From Streptococcus anginosus subsp. whileyi MAS624 (GTDB lineage: Bacteria; Bacillota; Bacilli; Lactobacillales; Streptococcaceae), in assembly GCF_000478925.1 (NCBI RefSeq), contig NZ_AP013072.1, forward strand, positions 2,024,501 to 2,088,500: a stretch of 64,000 nucleotides of DNA, read 5' to 3'. Shown here piece by piece: positions 1-10,621 of the stretch. The translations under genes and the position numbers were made by a program. Positions within the stretch are counted from its first letter, which is position 1; each line of letters begins with the position of its first letter. Below the pieces are notes generated by a model. The model worked only from the letters and a program-made list of their open reading frames with translations. It did not search any database and was not told where the DNA came from.

Positions 1-507
1 TACTTTTCGCAGGCGATCAACATCAGAATTAACCATCATGGCAACAAAAACTCCCATAAAGGTTTCAAATACTCTCGCAAATACATACAAAACAGTTTCT
101 CCTGTCGGAATCGACAAGGTAATAATTAACATAGCAGAAACACCGCCAATCACACCTGCTTTATTGTTCATCGCAACATTTGTCATAATCGTTAACATCG
201 TACAAATAGGAACGACCAGTAAGGTCACCCAAAACTGCTCATGAAACAGGTTATTGGTGAGAAAGAAGAGCAAGGCATACAAACCACCAATGCTATTCCC
301 TAAAATACGAGAGGTTCCAAAATGGACGCTTTTATCAAAATCTTCGCGCAAACTGAAAACAGCCGTCAGAGCACCAATCTGTAACCCTTTCCAGCCAAAA
401 AGCCCAAAGACAAGCAGGACAATAAAAACCGCGACCCCCGTTTTAAAGGTTCGCATTCCTAATTTAAATTTCGCCTTATCAAACTTATACTTCTTAAAAT
501 AACCCAT
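1..507 (-). CDS. FUSC / aromatic-acid exporter-type membrane protein (partial)
   Basis: The gene runs off the left edge, so only the first 169 residues are seen. They read MGYFKKYKFDKAKF followed by alternating hydrophobic stretches (VAVFIVLLVFGLFGW, FWVTLLVVPICTMLTIM, GVIGGVSAMLIITLSI), with a conserved-looking GALTAVFSLRED segment after the first helix. This is the N-terminal membrane half of the FUSC/ArAE (YqjA-like) family, thought to export aromatic or other organic acids. In other streptococci a gene of this type follows pgk and precedes glnRA, which agrees with its place here. The start is the ATG at 507. Family assignment is by pattern and not by search. Confidence 0.7.
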   Translation of the reverse strand, partial: MGYFKKYKFDKAKFKLGMRTFKTGVAVFIVLLVFGLFGWKGLQIGALTAVFSLREDFDKSVHFGTSRILGNSIGGLYALLFFLTNNLFHEQFWVTLLVVPICTMLTIMTNVAMNNKAGVIGGVSAMLIITLSIPTGETVLYVFARVFETFMGVFVAMMVNSDVDRLRKV

Positions 508-689
508 TCATGCATTTCCTTTTACCTTTATTCTAACATATTTTAGAGAAAAGATAATAATGATTACAAGAAATGAAAACAATTTCTTTTCATTCTAAAA
601 GGTTGAAGCTTGTGCCACAAATCCTAACTGCAACCTTCAAGTACTGCTGTGAGCAATCAGCTACTGCAGTCATCATTTATGATTACATA

Positions 690-722
690 AATTTGAGACT
701 GGAAATTTTTTGTTCCAGTCTC
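690..722 (-). terminator. Intrinsic terminator hairpin
   Basis: A perfect 10-bp stem, GAGACTGGAA and TTCCAGTCTC around an 8-nt loop. On the minus strand it is followed by AAATTTAT. It sits directly after the pgk-tail remnant, so it probably served that gene copy. Confidence 0.6.
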
Positions 723-730
723 CTTTAGAA

Positions 731-796
731 TTATTGTTCCGTAAGTGCTGCAAGAGCTGGCAGTACTTTATCTTTACCTCCACTGATTTTCTTAGC
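731..796 (-). pseudogene. Remnant of a second pgk 3' end
   Basis: On the minus strand this reads ISGGKDKVLPALAALTEQ and then TAA. The intact pgk 290 bp away ends [16 protein letters not shown] and then TAA. The last 12 codons match at most positions, with third-base differences as expected for a copy from a related strain or an old duplication. An in-frame stop lies just upstream, so only the tail survives. It looks like the scar of a duplication or of gene replacement at the pgk locus. It could not make a functional protein. Confidence 0.6.
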
Positions 797-970
797 TCAC
801 TTCGTTTCGCAGAAAATCTAGCGTGTGCACTAGAAAAGAGCTGACATCCAGCTCTTTTCATCTACTTATAGCGCAATAGCTGAATGGCAGTTCACTTCGC
901 TAAGCTCGTGACCAACCTATTCAGCCTTGCAGGGTTCAACTCTTCCAGTGGATGAGTTGAAGTTGTTCCC

Positions 971-1013
971 TAAAAATCAGAAATGACAATCAACGAAATC
1001 ATAGATTTCTGAC
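971..1013 (-). terminator. pgk terminator
   Basis: Starts just past the pgk stop codon. TCAGAAAT and ATTTCTGA form the stem, and the minus strand then reads TTTTTA. The loop is about 20 nt, so the stem is of moderate strength. Confidence 0.55.
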
Positions 1014-1021
1014 TGACCGCC

Positions 1022-2221
1022 TTATTTTTCTGTAAGAGCAGCCAATCCTGGCAATACTTTACCTTCAAGAAGCTCCATGCTTGCGCCTCCGCCTGTAGAA
1101 ATCCATGAGAACTTATCTGCACGGCCAAGGTTGATAGCTGCTGCTGCAGAGTCACCACCACCGATGATTGATTTCACGCCTGGTTGTTTCACGATAGCGT
1201 CCATCACACCAATTGTACCAGCTTGGAAGTCAGGGTTTTCAAAGACACCCATAGGTCCGTTCCAAACAACTGTTTTCGCACCAGTCAATTCTTGATCAAA
1301 TTTAGCGATAGATTTTGGACCGATATCCAAACCAAGGAAGCCTGGATCCACTGCTTCACCTTCAGTATCTTTCACTTCAGTGTAGTCAGCAAATGCGTTT
1401 GCTTCTTTTGAGTCAACTGGCAAAATGAGTTTACCGTTTGACTTTTCAAGGAGAGCTTTTGCAATGTCTAATTTATCTTCTTCTACAAGTGAGTTACCGA
1501 TTTCGATACCTTGTGCTTTGTAGAAAGTATAAGTCATACCACCACCGATAAGCACTTTATCAGCTTTTTCAAGAAGATTTTCGATAACACCAATCTTATC
1601 TGATACTTTAGAGCCACCTAGGATTGCTACGAATGGACGAACTGGATTTTCAACAGCTTCTTTGATATAAGCAATTTCGTTTTCAAGAAGGAAACCTGCA
1701 ACTGCTTTCTCAACGTTTGCTGAGATACCTACGTTAGATGCGTGAGCACGGTGAGCTGTACCAAAAGCATCGTTTACAAAGATACCGTCTCCAAGTGAAG
1801 CCCAGTATTTACCAAGTTCTGGATCGTTTTTAGATTCTTTCTTGCCATCAACATCTTCAAAACGAGTATTTTCAACAAGAAGGACTTCTCCATCTTTCAG
1901 GTTATTGATAGCTGCTTCAAGTTCTGCTCCACGAGTTACTCCTGGAAGGAAAGCAACATCTTGACCTAATTTTTTAGCTAAATCAGCCGCAACTGGTGCA
2001 AGAGATTTGCCTTCTTTATCAGCTTCTTCTTTTACACGTCCAAGGTGAGAGAAAAGAATAGCACGTCCGCCATGTTCAAGGATATACTTGATTGTTGGAA
2101 GAGCAGCTGAGATACGGTTGTCATTTGTGATAACTCCGTCTTTAAGCGGCACATTGAAATCAACGCGAACAAGGACTTTTTTGCCTTTCAATTCAACGTC
2201 TTTAACAGTAAGTTTTGCCAT
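1022..2221 (-). CDS. pgk: Phosphoglycerate kinase
   Basis: Cytosolic glycolytic enzyme that transfers the acyl phosphate of 1,3-bisphosphoglycerate to ADP, giving ATP and 3-phosphoglycerate. The 399-residue length is normal. Family motifs are present: [11 protein letters not shown] near residue 15 (substrate side), the [13 protein letters not shown] segment near 200, WNGPMGVFE near 320 and the nucleotide loop GGGDSAAA near 355. The ATG at 2221 follows AAGGAG with good spacing. It is transcribed alone from a promoter in the 130-bp gap after rpoC. A decayed copy of its 3' end lies downstream (731-796). Confidence 0.97.
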   Translation of the reverse strand: MAKLTVKDVELKGKKVLVRVDFNVPLKDGVITNDNRISAALPTIKYILEHGGRAILFSHLGRVKEEADKEGKSLAPVAADLAKKLGQDVAFLPGVTRGAELEAAINNLKDGEVLLVENTRFEDVDGKKESKNDPELGKYWASLGDGIFVNDAFGTAHRAHASNVGISANVEKAVAGFLLENEIAYIKEAVENPVRPFVAILGGSKVSDKIGVIENLLEKADKVLIGGGMTYTFYKAQGIEIGNSLVEEDKLDIAKALLEKSNGKLILPVDSKEANAFADYTEVKDTEGEAVDPGFLGLDIGPKSIAKFDQELTGAKTVVWNGPMGVFENPDFQAGTIGVMDAIVKQPGVKSIIGGGDSAAAAINLGRADKFSWISTGGGASMELLEGKVLPGLAALTEK

Positions 2222-2257
2222 GTTACAAAAACTCCTTTTTCTATTTTATACGAAACT

Positions 2258-2266
2258 ATTATATCA
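2258..2266 (-). promoter_or_regulatory. pgk promoter (extended -10)
   Basis: The minus strand reads TGATATAAT, a perfect TATAAT with the TGN extension, about 37 bp before the pgk start. No convincing -35 is visible, which is usual for extended -10 promoters in streptococci. Confidence 0.6.
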
Positions 2267-2324
2267 TATTTTCTAAAAGTTTTCTTGATATAAAGAAAGT
2301 TTTCACAAAATAATTTTGAATATG

Positions 2325-2351
2325 AAAAGAGCCGAGAAAACTCGACTCTTT
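2325..2351 (-). terminator. rpoC terminator
   Basis: AAGAGTCGAG-TTTT-CTCGGCTCTTTT on the minus strand, one wobble pair, starting right at the rpoC stop codon. It ends the rpoBC transcript before the pgk promoter. Confidence 0.75.
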
Positions 2352-2352
2352 A

Positions 2353-5300
2353 TTATTCTACTGGAGTGGTTTCTTCCACAGGTTCTGTTACAGTTGTATC
2401 TTCGATAATTTCGACTTCATTGACAGCTTGCGGTTCAAGGTTACGGTAACGAGCCATACCTGTACCAGCTGGGATAATTTTACCAATAATAACATTTTCC
2501 TTGAGACCAAGCAAGTGGTCTTTCTTACCACGGATAGCCGCGTCTGTGAGGACACGAGTGGTTTCTTGGAAGGAAGCAGCTGACAAGAAACTATTTGTTT
2601 CAAGAGATGCTTTAGTAATTCCCATGAGGACTGGGCGAGCAGTCGCAGGAACTCCGCCAGAGATAACCACATCACGGTTAGCATCGGTAAAGTCTGTGAT
2701 ATCCATGAGTGTACCCATGAGAAGGTCTGTATCTCCTGGATCCATAACACGCACTTTGCGAATCATCTGACGAACCATTACCTCAATGTGCTTGTCACCG
2801 ATTTCTACCCCTTGGCTACGGTAAACTTTTTGTACTTCAGCAAGCAAGTAAGTTTCAACAGACAAGACATCACGAACAGCCAGCAAGTGCTTAGGCTGGA
2901 TAGATCCTTCTGTCAGAGCAGCGCCACGAGAGATTTTATCCCCTACTGCTACTTTCATACGAGCTGTAAATGGTACTACATATTCCCCTTCACCAGTTGC
3001 ACCTTTAACAAAGACTTTCTTAGTCCGAGTAGAAGCGTCTTCTTCAATTGCAGTCACTTCGCCTTTAACTTCAGTAATAACTGCTTCCCCTTTCGGATTG
3101 CGGGCTTCAAAGATTTCTTGGACACGAGGAAGACCTTGTGTGATATCGGTATTAGACGCAACACCACCCGTGTGGAAAGTACGCATTGTAAGCTGTGTAC
3201 CAGGTTCACCGATAGATTGGGCAGCAATCGTTCCGACTGCTTCACCGACTTCAACCGCATCGCCCGTTGCCAAGTTGATACCGTAACAACGACGGCAAAC
3301 TCCATGACGTGTATTACATGTAAAGACAGAGCGAATAGTGACTTCTTCGACACCAGCGCTAACAATCTCATGCGCCATATCTTCTGTAATCAATACGTCT
3401 GGACCAACGATGACTTCGCCTGTTTCAGGATGTTTAACAGATTTCTTCGTATAACGACCAATCAAGCGTTCTTCTAATGGCTCAATCATTTCCTTACCAT
3501 CAGTAATTGAGCGGATAACAAGACCACGATCGGTTCCACAGTCGTCTTCACGGATAATCACATCTTGCGCCACATCAACCAAACGGCGAGTCAGATAACC
3601 TGAGTCAGCTGTTTTAAGGGCTGTATCAGTCATCCCTTTACGAGCACCGTGAGTAGAGAAGAACATTTCCAAAACAGACAAACCTTCACGGAAGTTAGAT
3701 AGAATAGGCAATTCCATGATGCGGCCATTAGGAGCGGCCATCAAACCACGCATACCAGCAAGTTGCGAGAAGTTAGAGATGTTACCACGGGCTCCAGAGT
3801 CCATCATCATAACGATTGGGTTCTTAGAATCTTGGTTGGCAACCAAACGTTTTTCCAATTTTTCACGAGCTGCACGCCATTCAGCAGTAACTGCATTGTA
3901 GCGTTCATCGTCTGTAATCATCCCACGACGGAATTGTTTGGTGATTTGTTCCACACGTTTATGTGACTCTTCGATAATTTCTGCCTTGTCTTCAACGACT
4001 GGAATATCGGCAATCCCTACTGTCAAGCCTGCTAACGTTGAATGGTGATAGCCGAGATCTTTCAGACGGTCAAGGAAAGCAGATGTTTCAGTTGTACGGA
4101 AGCGTTTGAAGATTTCAGCGATGATATTTCCAAGATTTTTCTTCTTGAATGGCACATTTAATTCCAGCTTACTGATAGCTGCTTTGACATCTTGACCATG
4201 TTCTAAGAAATACTTAGCTGGCACACCTTCTGCCATGTTTGAGGCATTTGGCTCTTGCAAATATGGCAATTCATCTGGCATGATATCATTGAAAAGAATC
4301 TTACCCACTGTTGTCAAGAGGATCTTGTGTTTTTGATTTTCTGTCCATGGTTTGTTTAAACTATCCGTCGCAATCCCAACACGCGTATGTAAGTGAACAT
4401 AACCATTGCGGAGAGCCATTACAGCTTCATCACGGTCTTTAAAGACCATTCCTTCTCCTTCACGACCAGCTTCTTCCATAGTCAGGTAGTAGTTCCCCAA
4501 GACCATATCCTGTGACGGTGTTACGACTGGCTTCCCGTCTTTTGGATTGAGGATGTGCTCAGCAGCCAGCATGAGAATCCGTGCTTCTGCTTGAGCTTCT
4601 TCTGACAAGGGCACGTGGATAGCCATTTGGTCTCCGTCAAAGTCGGCATTATAAGCCTCACACACAAGTGGGTGTAAACGAAGAGCCTTCCCGTCAATCA
4701 AGACTGGCTCAAATGCTTGAATTCCTAATCTGTGAAGCGTCGGTGCGCGGTTAAGGAGCACTGGGTGTTCTTTAATCACATCTTCTAAAATATCCCAGAT
4801 GCGTTCATCATTCCGTTCTACCAAGCGCTTAGCAGCTTTGACATTTTGCACAATATCACGCGCTACAATTTCGCGCATGACAAATGGCTTGAAAAGCTCA
4901 ATAGCCATTTCACGTGGCACACCACATTGGTACATCTTGAGTGTCGGACCAACTGCAATAACCGAACGTCCTGAGAAGTCAACCCGTTTTCCGAGCAAGT
5001 TTTGACGGAAACGTCCTTGTTTCCCTTTGAGCATGTGGCTCAATGATTTGAGCGGACGGCTTCCTGGTCCAGTAATAGGACGACCACGACGACCATTGTC
5101 AATCAAAGCATCAACCGCTTCTTGCAACATCCGCTTTTCATTTTGCACGATGATTCCAGGAGCATTTAGTTCCAAAAGACGTGCCAAACGATTATTCCGA
5201 TTGATAACACGACGGTAAAGGTCGTTCAGGTCAGAAGAGGCAAAACGTCCACCGTCCAACTGAAGCATTGGACGTAAGTCTGGCGGAATAACTGGCAAGA

Positions 5301-5991
5301 TGTTTAAGACCATCCATTCTGGCTTGTTACCAGATTTTTGGAAGGCATCTAAAACATCCAAACGACGAATAGCCTTGACACGTTTTTGACCAGTTGCCGT
5401 TTTTAATTCATCTTTGAGCTCTGCAATTTCTTTTTCCAAATCTACTTGTTTCAAGAGATCTTGAATTGCTTCAGCACCCATTTTTGCAACAAAGGAGCCT
5501 TGACCATATTCCCGTAAGCGTTCACGATATTCCCGCTCCGTCATAATGGATTTGTGTTCAAGTGGTGTATCTTTAGGATTAATCACCACATAAGCTGCAA
5601 AATAGATGACTTCTTCAAGAGCACGAGGGCTCATGTCCAAGGTCAAGCCCATTCGGCTTGGGATTCCTTTAAAATACCAAATATGAGAGACAGGTGCTTT
5701 CAACTCAATATGTCCCATACGTTCACGACGAACTTTAGTACGAGTTACTTCAACACCACAACGGTCACAAATGATTCCTTTATAACGAATCCGTTTATAT
5801 TTTCCACACGCACATTCCCAATCTTTCGTAGGACCAAAGATGACTTCATCAAAGAGTCCTTCACGTTCTGGCTTTAGTGTACGGTAGTTAATTGTTTCAG
5901 GTTTCTTCACTTCCCCATAAGACCAAGAGCGGACTTTACTAGGTGAAGCTAGGGTGATTTGCATGCTTTGAAAACGATTTACATCAACCAC
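2353..5991 (-). CDS. rpoC: DNA-directed RNA polymerase subunit beta'
   Basis: Largest RNA polymerase subunit, 1212 residues, as in other streptococci. The N-terminal zinc ribbon cysteines are at 60, 62, 75 and 78. The catalytic magnesium motif [10 protein letters not shown] lies at residues 448-457. The second zinc site is visible as [13 protein letters not shown] in the C-terminal third, and the trigger-loop region reads [10 protein letters not shown]. The gene follows rpoB after 38 bp and has its own GAAAGG-type ribosome site. A terminator overlaps the stop codon. Nothing is odd in its sequence. Confidence 0.98.
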   Translation of the reverse strand: MVDVNRFQSMQITLASPSKVRSWSYGEVKKPETINYRTLKPEREGLFDEVIFGPTKDWECACGKYKRIRYKGIICDRCGVEVTRTKVRRERMGHIELKAPVSHIWYFKGIPSRMGLTLDMSPRALEEVIYFAAYVVINPKDTPLEHKSIMTEREYRERLREYGQGSFVAKMGAEAIQDLLKQVDLEKEIAELKDELKTATGQKRVKAIRRLDVLDAFQKSGNKPEWMVLNILPVIPPDLRPMLQLDGGRFASSDLNDLYRRVINRNNRLARLLELNAPGIIVQNEKRMLQEAVDALIDNGRRGRPITGPGSRPLKSLSHMLKGKQGRFRQNLLGKRVDFSGRSVIAVGPTLKMYQCGVPREMAIELFKPFVMREIVARDIVQNVKAAKRLVERNDERIWDILEDVIKEHPVLLNRAPTLHRLGIQAFEPVLIDGKALRLHPLVCEAYNADFDGDQMAIHVPLSEEAQAEARILMLAAEHILNPKDGKPVVTPSQDMVLGNYYLTMEEAGREGEGMVFKDRDEAVMALRNGYVHLHTRVGIATDSLNKPWTENQKHKILLTTVGKILFNDIMPDELPYLQEPNASNMAEGVPAKYFLEHGQDVKAAISKLELNVPFKKKNLGNIIAEIFKRFRTTETSAFLDRLKDLGYHHSTLAGLTVGIADIPVVEDKAEIIEESHKRVEQITKQFRRGMITDDERYNAVTAEWRAAREKLEKRLVANQDSKNPIVMMMDSGARGNISNFSQLAGMRGLMAAPNGRIMELPILSNFREGLSVLEMFFSTHGARKGMTDTALKTADSGYLTRRLVDVAQDVIIREDDCGTDRGLVIRSITDGKEMIEPLEERLIGRYTKKSVKHPETGEVIVGPDVLITEDMAHEIVSAGVEEVTIRSVFTCNTRHGVCRRCYGINLATGDAVEVGEAVGTIAAQSIGEPGTQLTMRTFHTGGVASNTDITQGLPRVQEIFEARNPKGEAVITEVKGEVTAIEEDASTRTKKVFVKGATGEGEYVVPFTARMKVAVGDKISRGAALTEGSIQPKHLLAVRDVLSVETYLLAEVQKVYRSQGVEIGDKHIEVMVRQMIRKVRVMDPGDTDLLMGTLMDITDFTDANRDVVISGGVPATARPVLMGITKASLETNSFLSAASFQETTRVLTDAAIRGKKDHLLGLKENVIIGKIIPAGTGMARYRNLEPQAVNEVEIIEDTTVTEPVEETTPVE

Positions 5992-6029
5992 TATTTCTTA
6001 CCTTTCTTTATTATCTATTGAATCAGTTC

Positions 6030-9000
6030 TTATTCTTTTCCTTCAGCTTCAAAAGCTGCTCTCGCTTCTTGAGCTGCCTTTTCACGCGCTTTTTCAAGGT
6101 CATCTACGTGAATCACATCGTCATCCATGCCTTCATCCAAGTCACGAAGTTCTACTTCATTGTCATCTTCATCTAGGACGCGCATGTCAAGACCAAGCGA
6201 TTGTAGTTCCTTGACAAGGACACGGAAGGACTCTGGGACACCTGGTTTTGGAATTGGTTTGCCTTTAGTAATAGCTTCATAAGCTCTCAAACGGCCATTG
6301 ATATCATCTGACTTGTAGGTCAAGATTTCTTGAAGGACGTTAGAAGCACCGTAAGCTTCCAAAGCCCAAACTTCCATCTCTCCAAAACGTTGTCCACCAA
6401 ATTGTGCTTTACCACCAAGAGGTTGTTGCGTAACGGTTGAATAAGGACCAACTGAACGAGCATGAAGCTTATCATCTACCATGTGGTGAAGCTTAATCAT
6501 ATACATGACCCCAACGGATACACGATTATCAAAGGGCTCACCCGTACGACCATCATAAAGGATTGTCTTAGCATCACTATCCATACCTGCTTCACGAACG
6601 GTATCCCAGAGATCGTCTGCGCTAGCTCCATCAAAGACCGGCGTTGCAATGTGGATACCAAGGTTGCGAGCAGCCATACCAAGGTGAAGTTCCATAACTT
6701 GTCCGATATTCATACGGGATGGTACCCCAAGTGGATTCAACATGATATCAACCGGCGTTCCATCTGGAAGATAAGGCATATCCTCTACTGGAACGATACG
6801 GGAAACAACCCCTTTGTTCCCGTGACGTCCTGCCATCTTGTCCCCAACACGGATTTTTCGTTTTTGGGCGATATAAACACGCACCAACATATTGACGCCT
6901 GACTGCAATTCATCACCATTCGCACGAGTAAAGATTTTTACATCACGAACAACACCTGCACCACCGTGTGGTACTCGAAGGGATGTATCACGTACTTCAC
7001 GAGACTTATCACCGAAAATTGCATGAAGTAGACGTTCTTCTGCGGACAAGTCTTTTTCACCTTTCGGCGTTACTTTACCGACAAGAATGTCGCCTTCTTT
7101 TACCTCAGCACCAATGCGGATAATTCCCATTTCGTCAAGGTCTCTCAAAGCATCTTCCCCGACGTTTGGAATTTCGCGCGTGATTTCTTCAGGTCCGAGC
7201 TTTGTATCACGTGTTTCTGATTCAAATTCTTCCAAGTGAACAGATGTATAAACATCATCTTTCACTAAACGTTCACTCATAATAACGGCATCTTCAAAGT
7301 TGTAACCTTCCCATGTCATATAAGCAACGATTGGATTTTGTCCAAGCGCCATTTCACCTTTTTCCATAGAAGGTCCGTCTGCGATAAAGTCACCTTTTTC
7401 AACTGTATCGCCAACTTTTACCAGCGTACGTTGGTTGTAAGAAGTACCAGAGTTTGAACGGCGGAATTTCGTAATATGATAGACATCAAGTGAACCATCT
7501 TCACGACGAACTTCAACTTTGGCTGCATCAGAATAGACAACTTTACCGTCGTGTTGGGCAATAATCGCCGCACCAGAGTCATGAGCTGCTTGGTATTCCA
7601 TACCAGTACCAACATATGGTGCATGCGGATCAATCAACGGTACCGCCTGACGTTGCATGTTGGCACCCATGAGAGCACGGTTTGAGTCGTCATTTTCAAG
7701 GAAAGGAATACATGCTGTCGCAACCGCAACTACCTGCTTAGGCGATACATCCATGAAGTCTACTTGATCTGAAGGAAATTCTTGGTTGTTCCCTTGGTGA
7801 CGTCCCATGACAATCGCTTCTGCAAAACGACCATCTTCTGTTAATTTAGAATTTGCTTGCGCTACGATAAATTCATCTTCTTCGTCCGCTGTCAGCCAAA
7901 CGATTTCATTGGTGACCAGACCTGTTTCACGACCCACTTTACGATACGGCGTTTGGATAAAGCCATATTTATTCAAGTGCCCATAAGAAGACAAGTTATT
8001 GATCAAACCAATGTTTGGTCCTTCAGGTGTTTCAATTGGACACATACGTCCATAGTGGGTGTAGTGCACGTCACGCACTTCATATCCAGCACGGTCACGA
8101 GTCAAACCACCAGGTCCCAAGGCTGACAAACGGCGTTTGTGAGACAATTCAGACAGTGGGTTGTGTTGGTCCATGAACTGAGACAATTGAGATGAACCAA
8201 AGAATTCTTTAATCGCTGCTGTGACTGGGCGGATATTGATGATTTGTTGCGGTGTCAACACTTCATTATCTTGCACACTCATGCGCTCGCGAACATTACG
8301 CTCCATACGAGACAATCCAAGACGTACTTGGTTAGCAAGCAATTCACCAACGGCACGAATCCGACGATTTCCCAAGTGGTCAATATCATCCACACGACCA
8401 AGTCCTTCAGCGAGGTTCAAGAAGTAATTCATCTCAGCCAAAATATCTGCTGGCGTAATCGTATGAACACGATCTCCCGGGTTAGCATTACCAATAATAG
8501 TTACCACACGATCTGGATCAGTTGGTGCCACCACTTTGAATTTTTGAAGAACGACTGGATCCGTCAATACAGCTGCATCATTTGGAATATAAGTAATTTT
8601 ATTCAAATCACCGTCCAAGTATTCTGCAATGCTATCAATGACACTACGTGTCATAACAGTTCCAGCTTCAACCAAGATTTCACCTGTTTCTGGATCTACC
8701 AAAGGTTCTGCAATCGTTTGATTTAACAAACGTGTTTTAATGTTTAATTTTTTATTGATTTTATAACGACCAACTGCCGCCAAGTCGTAACGATGTGGAT
8801 CAAAGAAACGAGCGACCAATAGACTACGTGAGCTATCAGCTGTTTTAGGCTCACCTGGACGAAGACGTTCATAGATTTCTTTGAGTGCTTCATCTGTACG
8901 TGAGTCCATCGGATTTTTATGAATATCTTTTTCAATCGTATTACGAACAAGTTCGCTATCTCCAAAAATGTCAAAGATTTCATCATCACCAGAGAAACCA

Positions 9001-9596
9001 AGTGCACGAACAAGCGTCGTAAATGGAATCTTACGAGTACGATCAATTCGAGTGTAAGCAATATCTTTTGAATCAGTTTCCAGTTCTAACCAAGCTCCAC
9101 GATTCGGAATAACAGTCGAACCATAACCAACTTTCCCATTTTTGTCTACTTTATCATTAAAGTAAACACCTGGCGAACGAACAAGTTGAGATACGATAAT
9201 CCGCTCACCACCATTGATAATAAAGGTTCCCATTTCTGTCATGATTGGAAAATCACCAAAGAACACTTCTTGCGTCTTGATTTCACCCGTTTCTTTATTA
9301 ATCAAACGGAAAGTCACAAAAATAGGTGCAGAATAGCTGGCATCATGGATACGTGCTTCTTCTAAAGTGTATTTAGATTCTTTAATTTCATAACCAACAA
9401 ACTCTAGCTCCATTGTATCTGTAAAGTTTGAGATAGGAAGTACATCTTCAAATACTTCTTTCAAACCATGGTCAAGAAAATCTTTGAACGAATCCGTCTG
9501 GATTTCAATCAAATTTGGTAAATCAAGAACTTCCTTGATTCTTGAAAAACTACGACGAGTACGGTGTTTCCCGTATTGAACTTCATGTCCTGCCAA
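6030..9596 (-). CDS. rpoB: DNA-directed RNA polymerase subunit beta
   Basis: 1188 residues, the usual streptococcal length. It starts at a TTG (AAGGAG upstream) and reads [20 protein letters not shown]. The rifampicin pocket is wild type: [29 protein letters not shown], with D476, H486 and S491 equivalent to E. coli D516, H526 and S531. So no classical resistance change is present. The C-terminus reads [24 protein letters not shown], the family hallmark. It is first in the rpoBC operon. Its upstream region carries an unusual promoter-terminator leader (9725-9853). Confidence 0.98.
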   Translation of the reverse strand: MAGHEVQYGKHRTRRSFSRIKEVLDLPNLIEIQTDSFKDFLDHGLKEVFEDVLPISNFTDTMELEFVGYEIKESKYTLEEARIHDASYSAPIFVTFRLINKETGEIKTQEVFFGDFPIMTEMGTFIINGGERIIVSQLVRSPGVYFNDKVDKNGKVGYGSTVIPNRGAWLELETDSKDIAYTRIDRTRKIPFTTLVRALGFSGDDEIFDIFGDSELVRNTIEKDIHKNPMDSRTDEALKEIYERLRPGEPKTADSSRSLLVARFFDPHRYDLAAVGRYKINKKLNIKTRLLNQTIAEPLVDPETGEILVEAGTVMTRSVIDSIAEYLDGDLNKITYIPNDAAVLTDPVVLQKFKVVAPTDPDRVVTIIGNANPGDRVHTITPADILAEMNYFLNLAEGLGRVDDIDHLGNRRIRAVGELLANQVRLGLSRMERNVRERMSVQDNEVLTPQQIINIRPVTAAIKEFFGSSQLSQFMDQHNPLSELSHKRRLSALGPGGLTRDRAGYEVRDVHYTHYGRMCPIETPEGPNIGLINNLSSYGHLNKYGFIQTPYRKVGRETGLVTNEIVWLTADEEDEFIVAQANSKLTEDGRFAEAIVMGRHQGNNQEFPSDQVDFMDVSPKQVVAVATACIPFLENDDSNRALMGANMQRQAVPLIDPHAPYVGTGMEYQAAHDSGAAIIAQHDGKVVYSDAAKVEVRREDGSLDVYHITKFRRSNSGTSYNQRTLVKVGDTVEKGDFIADGPSMEKGEMALGQNPIVAYMTWEGYNFEDAVIMSERLVKDDVYTSVHLEEFESETRDTKLGPEEITREIPNVGEDALRDLDEMGIIRIGAEVKEGDILVGKVTPKGEKDLSAEERLLHAIFGDKSREVRDTSLRVPHGGAGVVRDVKIFTRANGDELQSGVNMLVRVYIAQKRKIRVGDKMAGRHGNKGVVSRIVPVEDMPYLPDGTPVDIMLNPLGVPSRMNIGQVMELHLGMAARNLGIHIATPVFDGASADDLWDTVREAGMDSDAKTILYDGRTGEPFDNRVSVGVMYMIKLHHMVDDKLHARSVGPYSTVTQQPLGGKAQFGGQRFGEMEVWALEAYGASNVLQEILTYKSDDINGRLRAYEAITKGKPIPKPGVPESFRVLVKELQSLGLDMRVLDEDDNEVELRDLDEGMDDDVIHVDDLEKAREKAAQEARAAFEAEGKE

Positions 9597-9669
9597 GTTT
9601 TTTACTCCTTCTTTCTACATTCTCTATCACTAGGATAAAGTAGCAATTTCATTTGTCCTTTCTGCTGAA

Positions 9670-9698
9670 TTTTTAGAATTTTTAAATTTTGATGACAA
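9670..9698 (-). promoter_or_regulatory. Candidate proximal rpoB promoter
   Basis: TTGTCA, 17 bp, TAAAAA on the minus strand, about 75 bp before the rpoB start and downstream of the leader terminator. The -10 is a 4/6 match, so this is a candidate only. Confidence 0.4.
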
Positions 9699-9724
9699 AA
9701 CACAAAATTCCTAAAAATAGGCAC

Positions 9725-9769
9725 AAAAAGAGCAGCTAAATCTGACTCTAAAAGTATGATTTAACTGCT
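9725..9769 (-). terminator. Terminator between the bacteriocin operon and rpoB
   Basis: GCAGTTAAATC and GATTTAGCTGC form an 11-bp stem with one G-T pair, followed by TCTTTTTG. It can end transcripts from the bacteriocin operon. It also lies downstream of the consensus promoter at 9825-9853 and could act as an attenuator of rpoBC. Confidence 0.7.
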
Positions 9770-10002
9770 GTAAGCTTTATATGGACAATATTTCAAATAA
9801 AGCAGACGACAAATTATTAATAATATTATACCTTAATTTACTCCGCTTTTCAAGCTCCTTTACTTATGAAAGTGTTTTTATTTTATATCAATAGCAAAGC
9901 TAGCCAGCTAATGCAATACTTTTATAATATTGTTTGTCCAGTGATTAAGATGGATTTAACATTGCATTTCTCCAATTAATTAAATAGATAATATCTGTGA
10001 CG
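9770..10002. other. 233-bp gap after the bacteriocin operon
   Basis: No gene seen. The only clear signal is the minus-strand promoter at 9825-9853. Confidence 0.6.
9825..9853 (-). promoter_or_regulatory. Near-consensus promoter upstream of the rpoB leader terminator
   Basis: TTGAAA, exactly 17 bp, TATAAT on the minus strand. The predicted start is near 9818, and the terminator hairpin follows about 50 nt later. The expected product is therefore a short RNA of about 90 nt, or a read-through transcript into rpoB. Confidence 0.6.
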
Positions 10003-10620
10003 TCACTCTATATGATTTAAATCTATGATTCGATCAAAATATTGTAATAGATGTTTATCGTGTGTCACAATAATAATTGCTACCCCCTTATCTCTCAATC
10101 CTTGCAATGCTTTAATGACAAACAAACCATTTTCTTCATCCAATGAAGCTGTGGGTTCATCTGCAAAAATAACTTTAGGACATTTTAATAGCATTCGTAT
10201 CAATGAAATTCGCTGCTGCTCACCACCACTTAATTGAAAAATATACTTATTTAAACAATCTTTCCCTAACCCAAAATCTTCTAAATATTGGGTTATTAGT
10301 TGTCTATCTTTTGAGATAAAATTTAAATTCTTAAAAACTGTTTCGTTATCTATAAGAGCAAAATTTTGAAATAAGAAACCAAAGACTTCTTTAAAATACT
10401 TTTTTCGTTGTTGTTTATTAATCTTGTTTCCATAAATGAAGATCTCTCCAGCATCAATCTCATCCAATTGTCCTAGACAATTTAACAATGTCGTTTTCCC
10501 TTTGCCACTATCCCCAATGATACCAACTATTTCCCCTTCATTTACAACAAATGATAAATTTTGAAAAATCACTTTCTCTTTATAACTTTTAGAGATATTT
10601 CTAGCTTCAATTACGTTCAT
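10003..10620 (-). CDS. ABC transporter ATPase, lactococcin 972-type export/immunity
   Basis: A 205-residue ATPase with Walker A GDSGKGKTT near residue 36, the Q-loop in FLFQNFALID, signature LSGGEQQR near 129, Walker B VIFADEPTASLD and H-loop IIVTHD. The order precursor, large membrane protein, small ATPase is the standard arrangement of lactococcin 972-type clusters. There this ATPase works with the membrane partner in export of, or immunity to, the bacteriocin. Its ATG is one base after the stop codon of the upstream membrane gene, so the two are co-translated. The terminator at 9725-9769 ends the unit. Confidence 0.88.
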   Translation of the reverse strand: MNVIEARNISKSYKEKVIFQNLSFVVNEGEIVGIIGDSGKGKTTLLNCLGQLDEIDAGEIFIYGNKINKQQRKKYFKEVFGFLFQNFALIDNETVFKNLNFISKDRQLITQYLEDFGLGKDCLNKYIFQLSGGEQQRISLIRMLLKCPKVIFADEPTASLDEENGLFVIKALQGLRDKGVAIIIVTHDKHLLQYFDRIIDLNHIE

Positions 10621-10621
10621 T

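Larger units (their letters stand above)
508..1021. other. Non-coding stretch between pgk and the FUSC gene, rich in hairpins
   Basis: About 510 bp without a plausible gene. It holds the pgk terminator (971-1013), a second 8-bp inverted repeat (TTCAACTC/GAGTTGAA, 935-961), a strong hairpin GAAAAGAGCTG/CAGCTCTTTTC (833-859), a decayed copy of the end of pgk (731-796), a terminator (690-722), and an AT-rich leader in front of the FUSC gene. The piling up of hairpins and a gene tail suggests past recombination at this junction. Confidence 0.6.

Noticed and set aside
6462..6902. Long open frame on the plus strand, antisense to rpoB
   Set aside because: A mirror of the strongly biased rpoB codons. 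No ribosome site and no protein-like composition. The same holds for the other plus-strand frames across rpoB and rpoC.
7980..8190. Possible rifampicin-resistance change in rpoB
   Set aside because: All main pocket residues (D476, H486, S491 here) are wild type.
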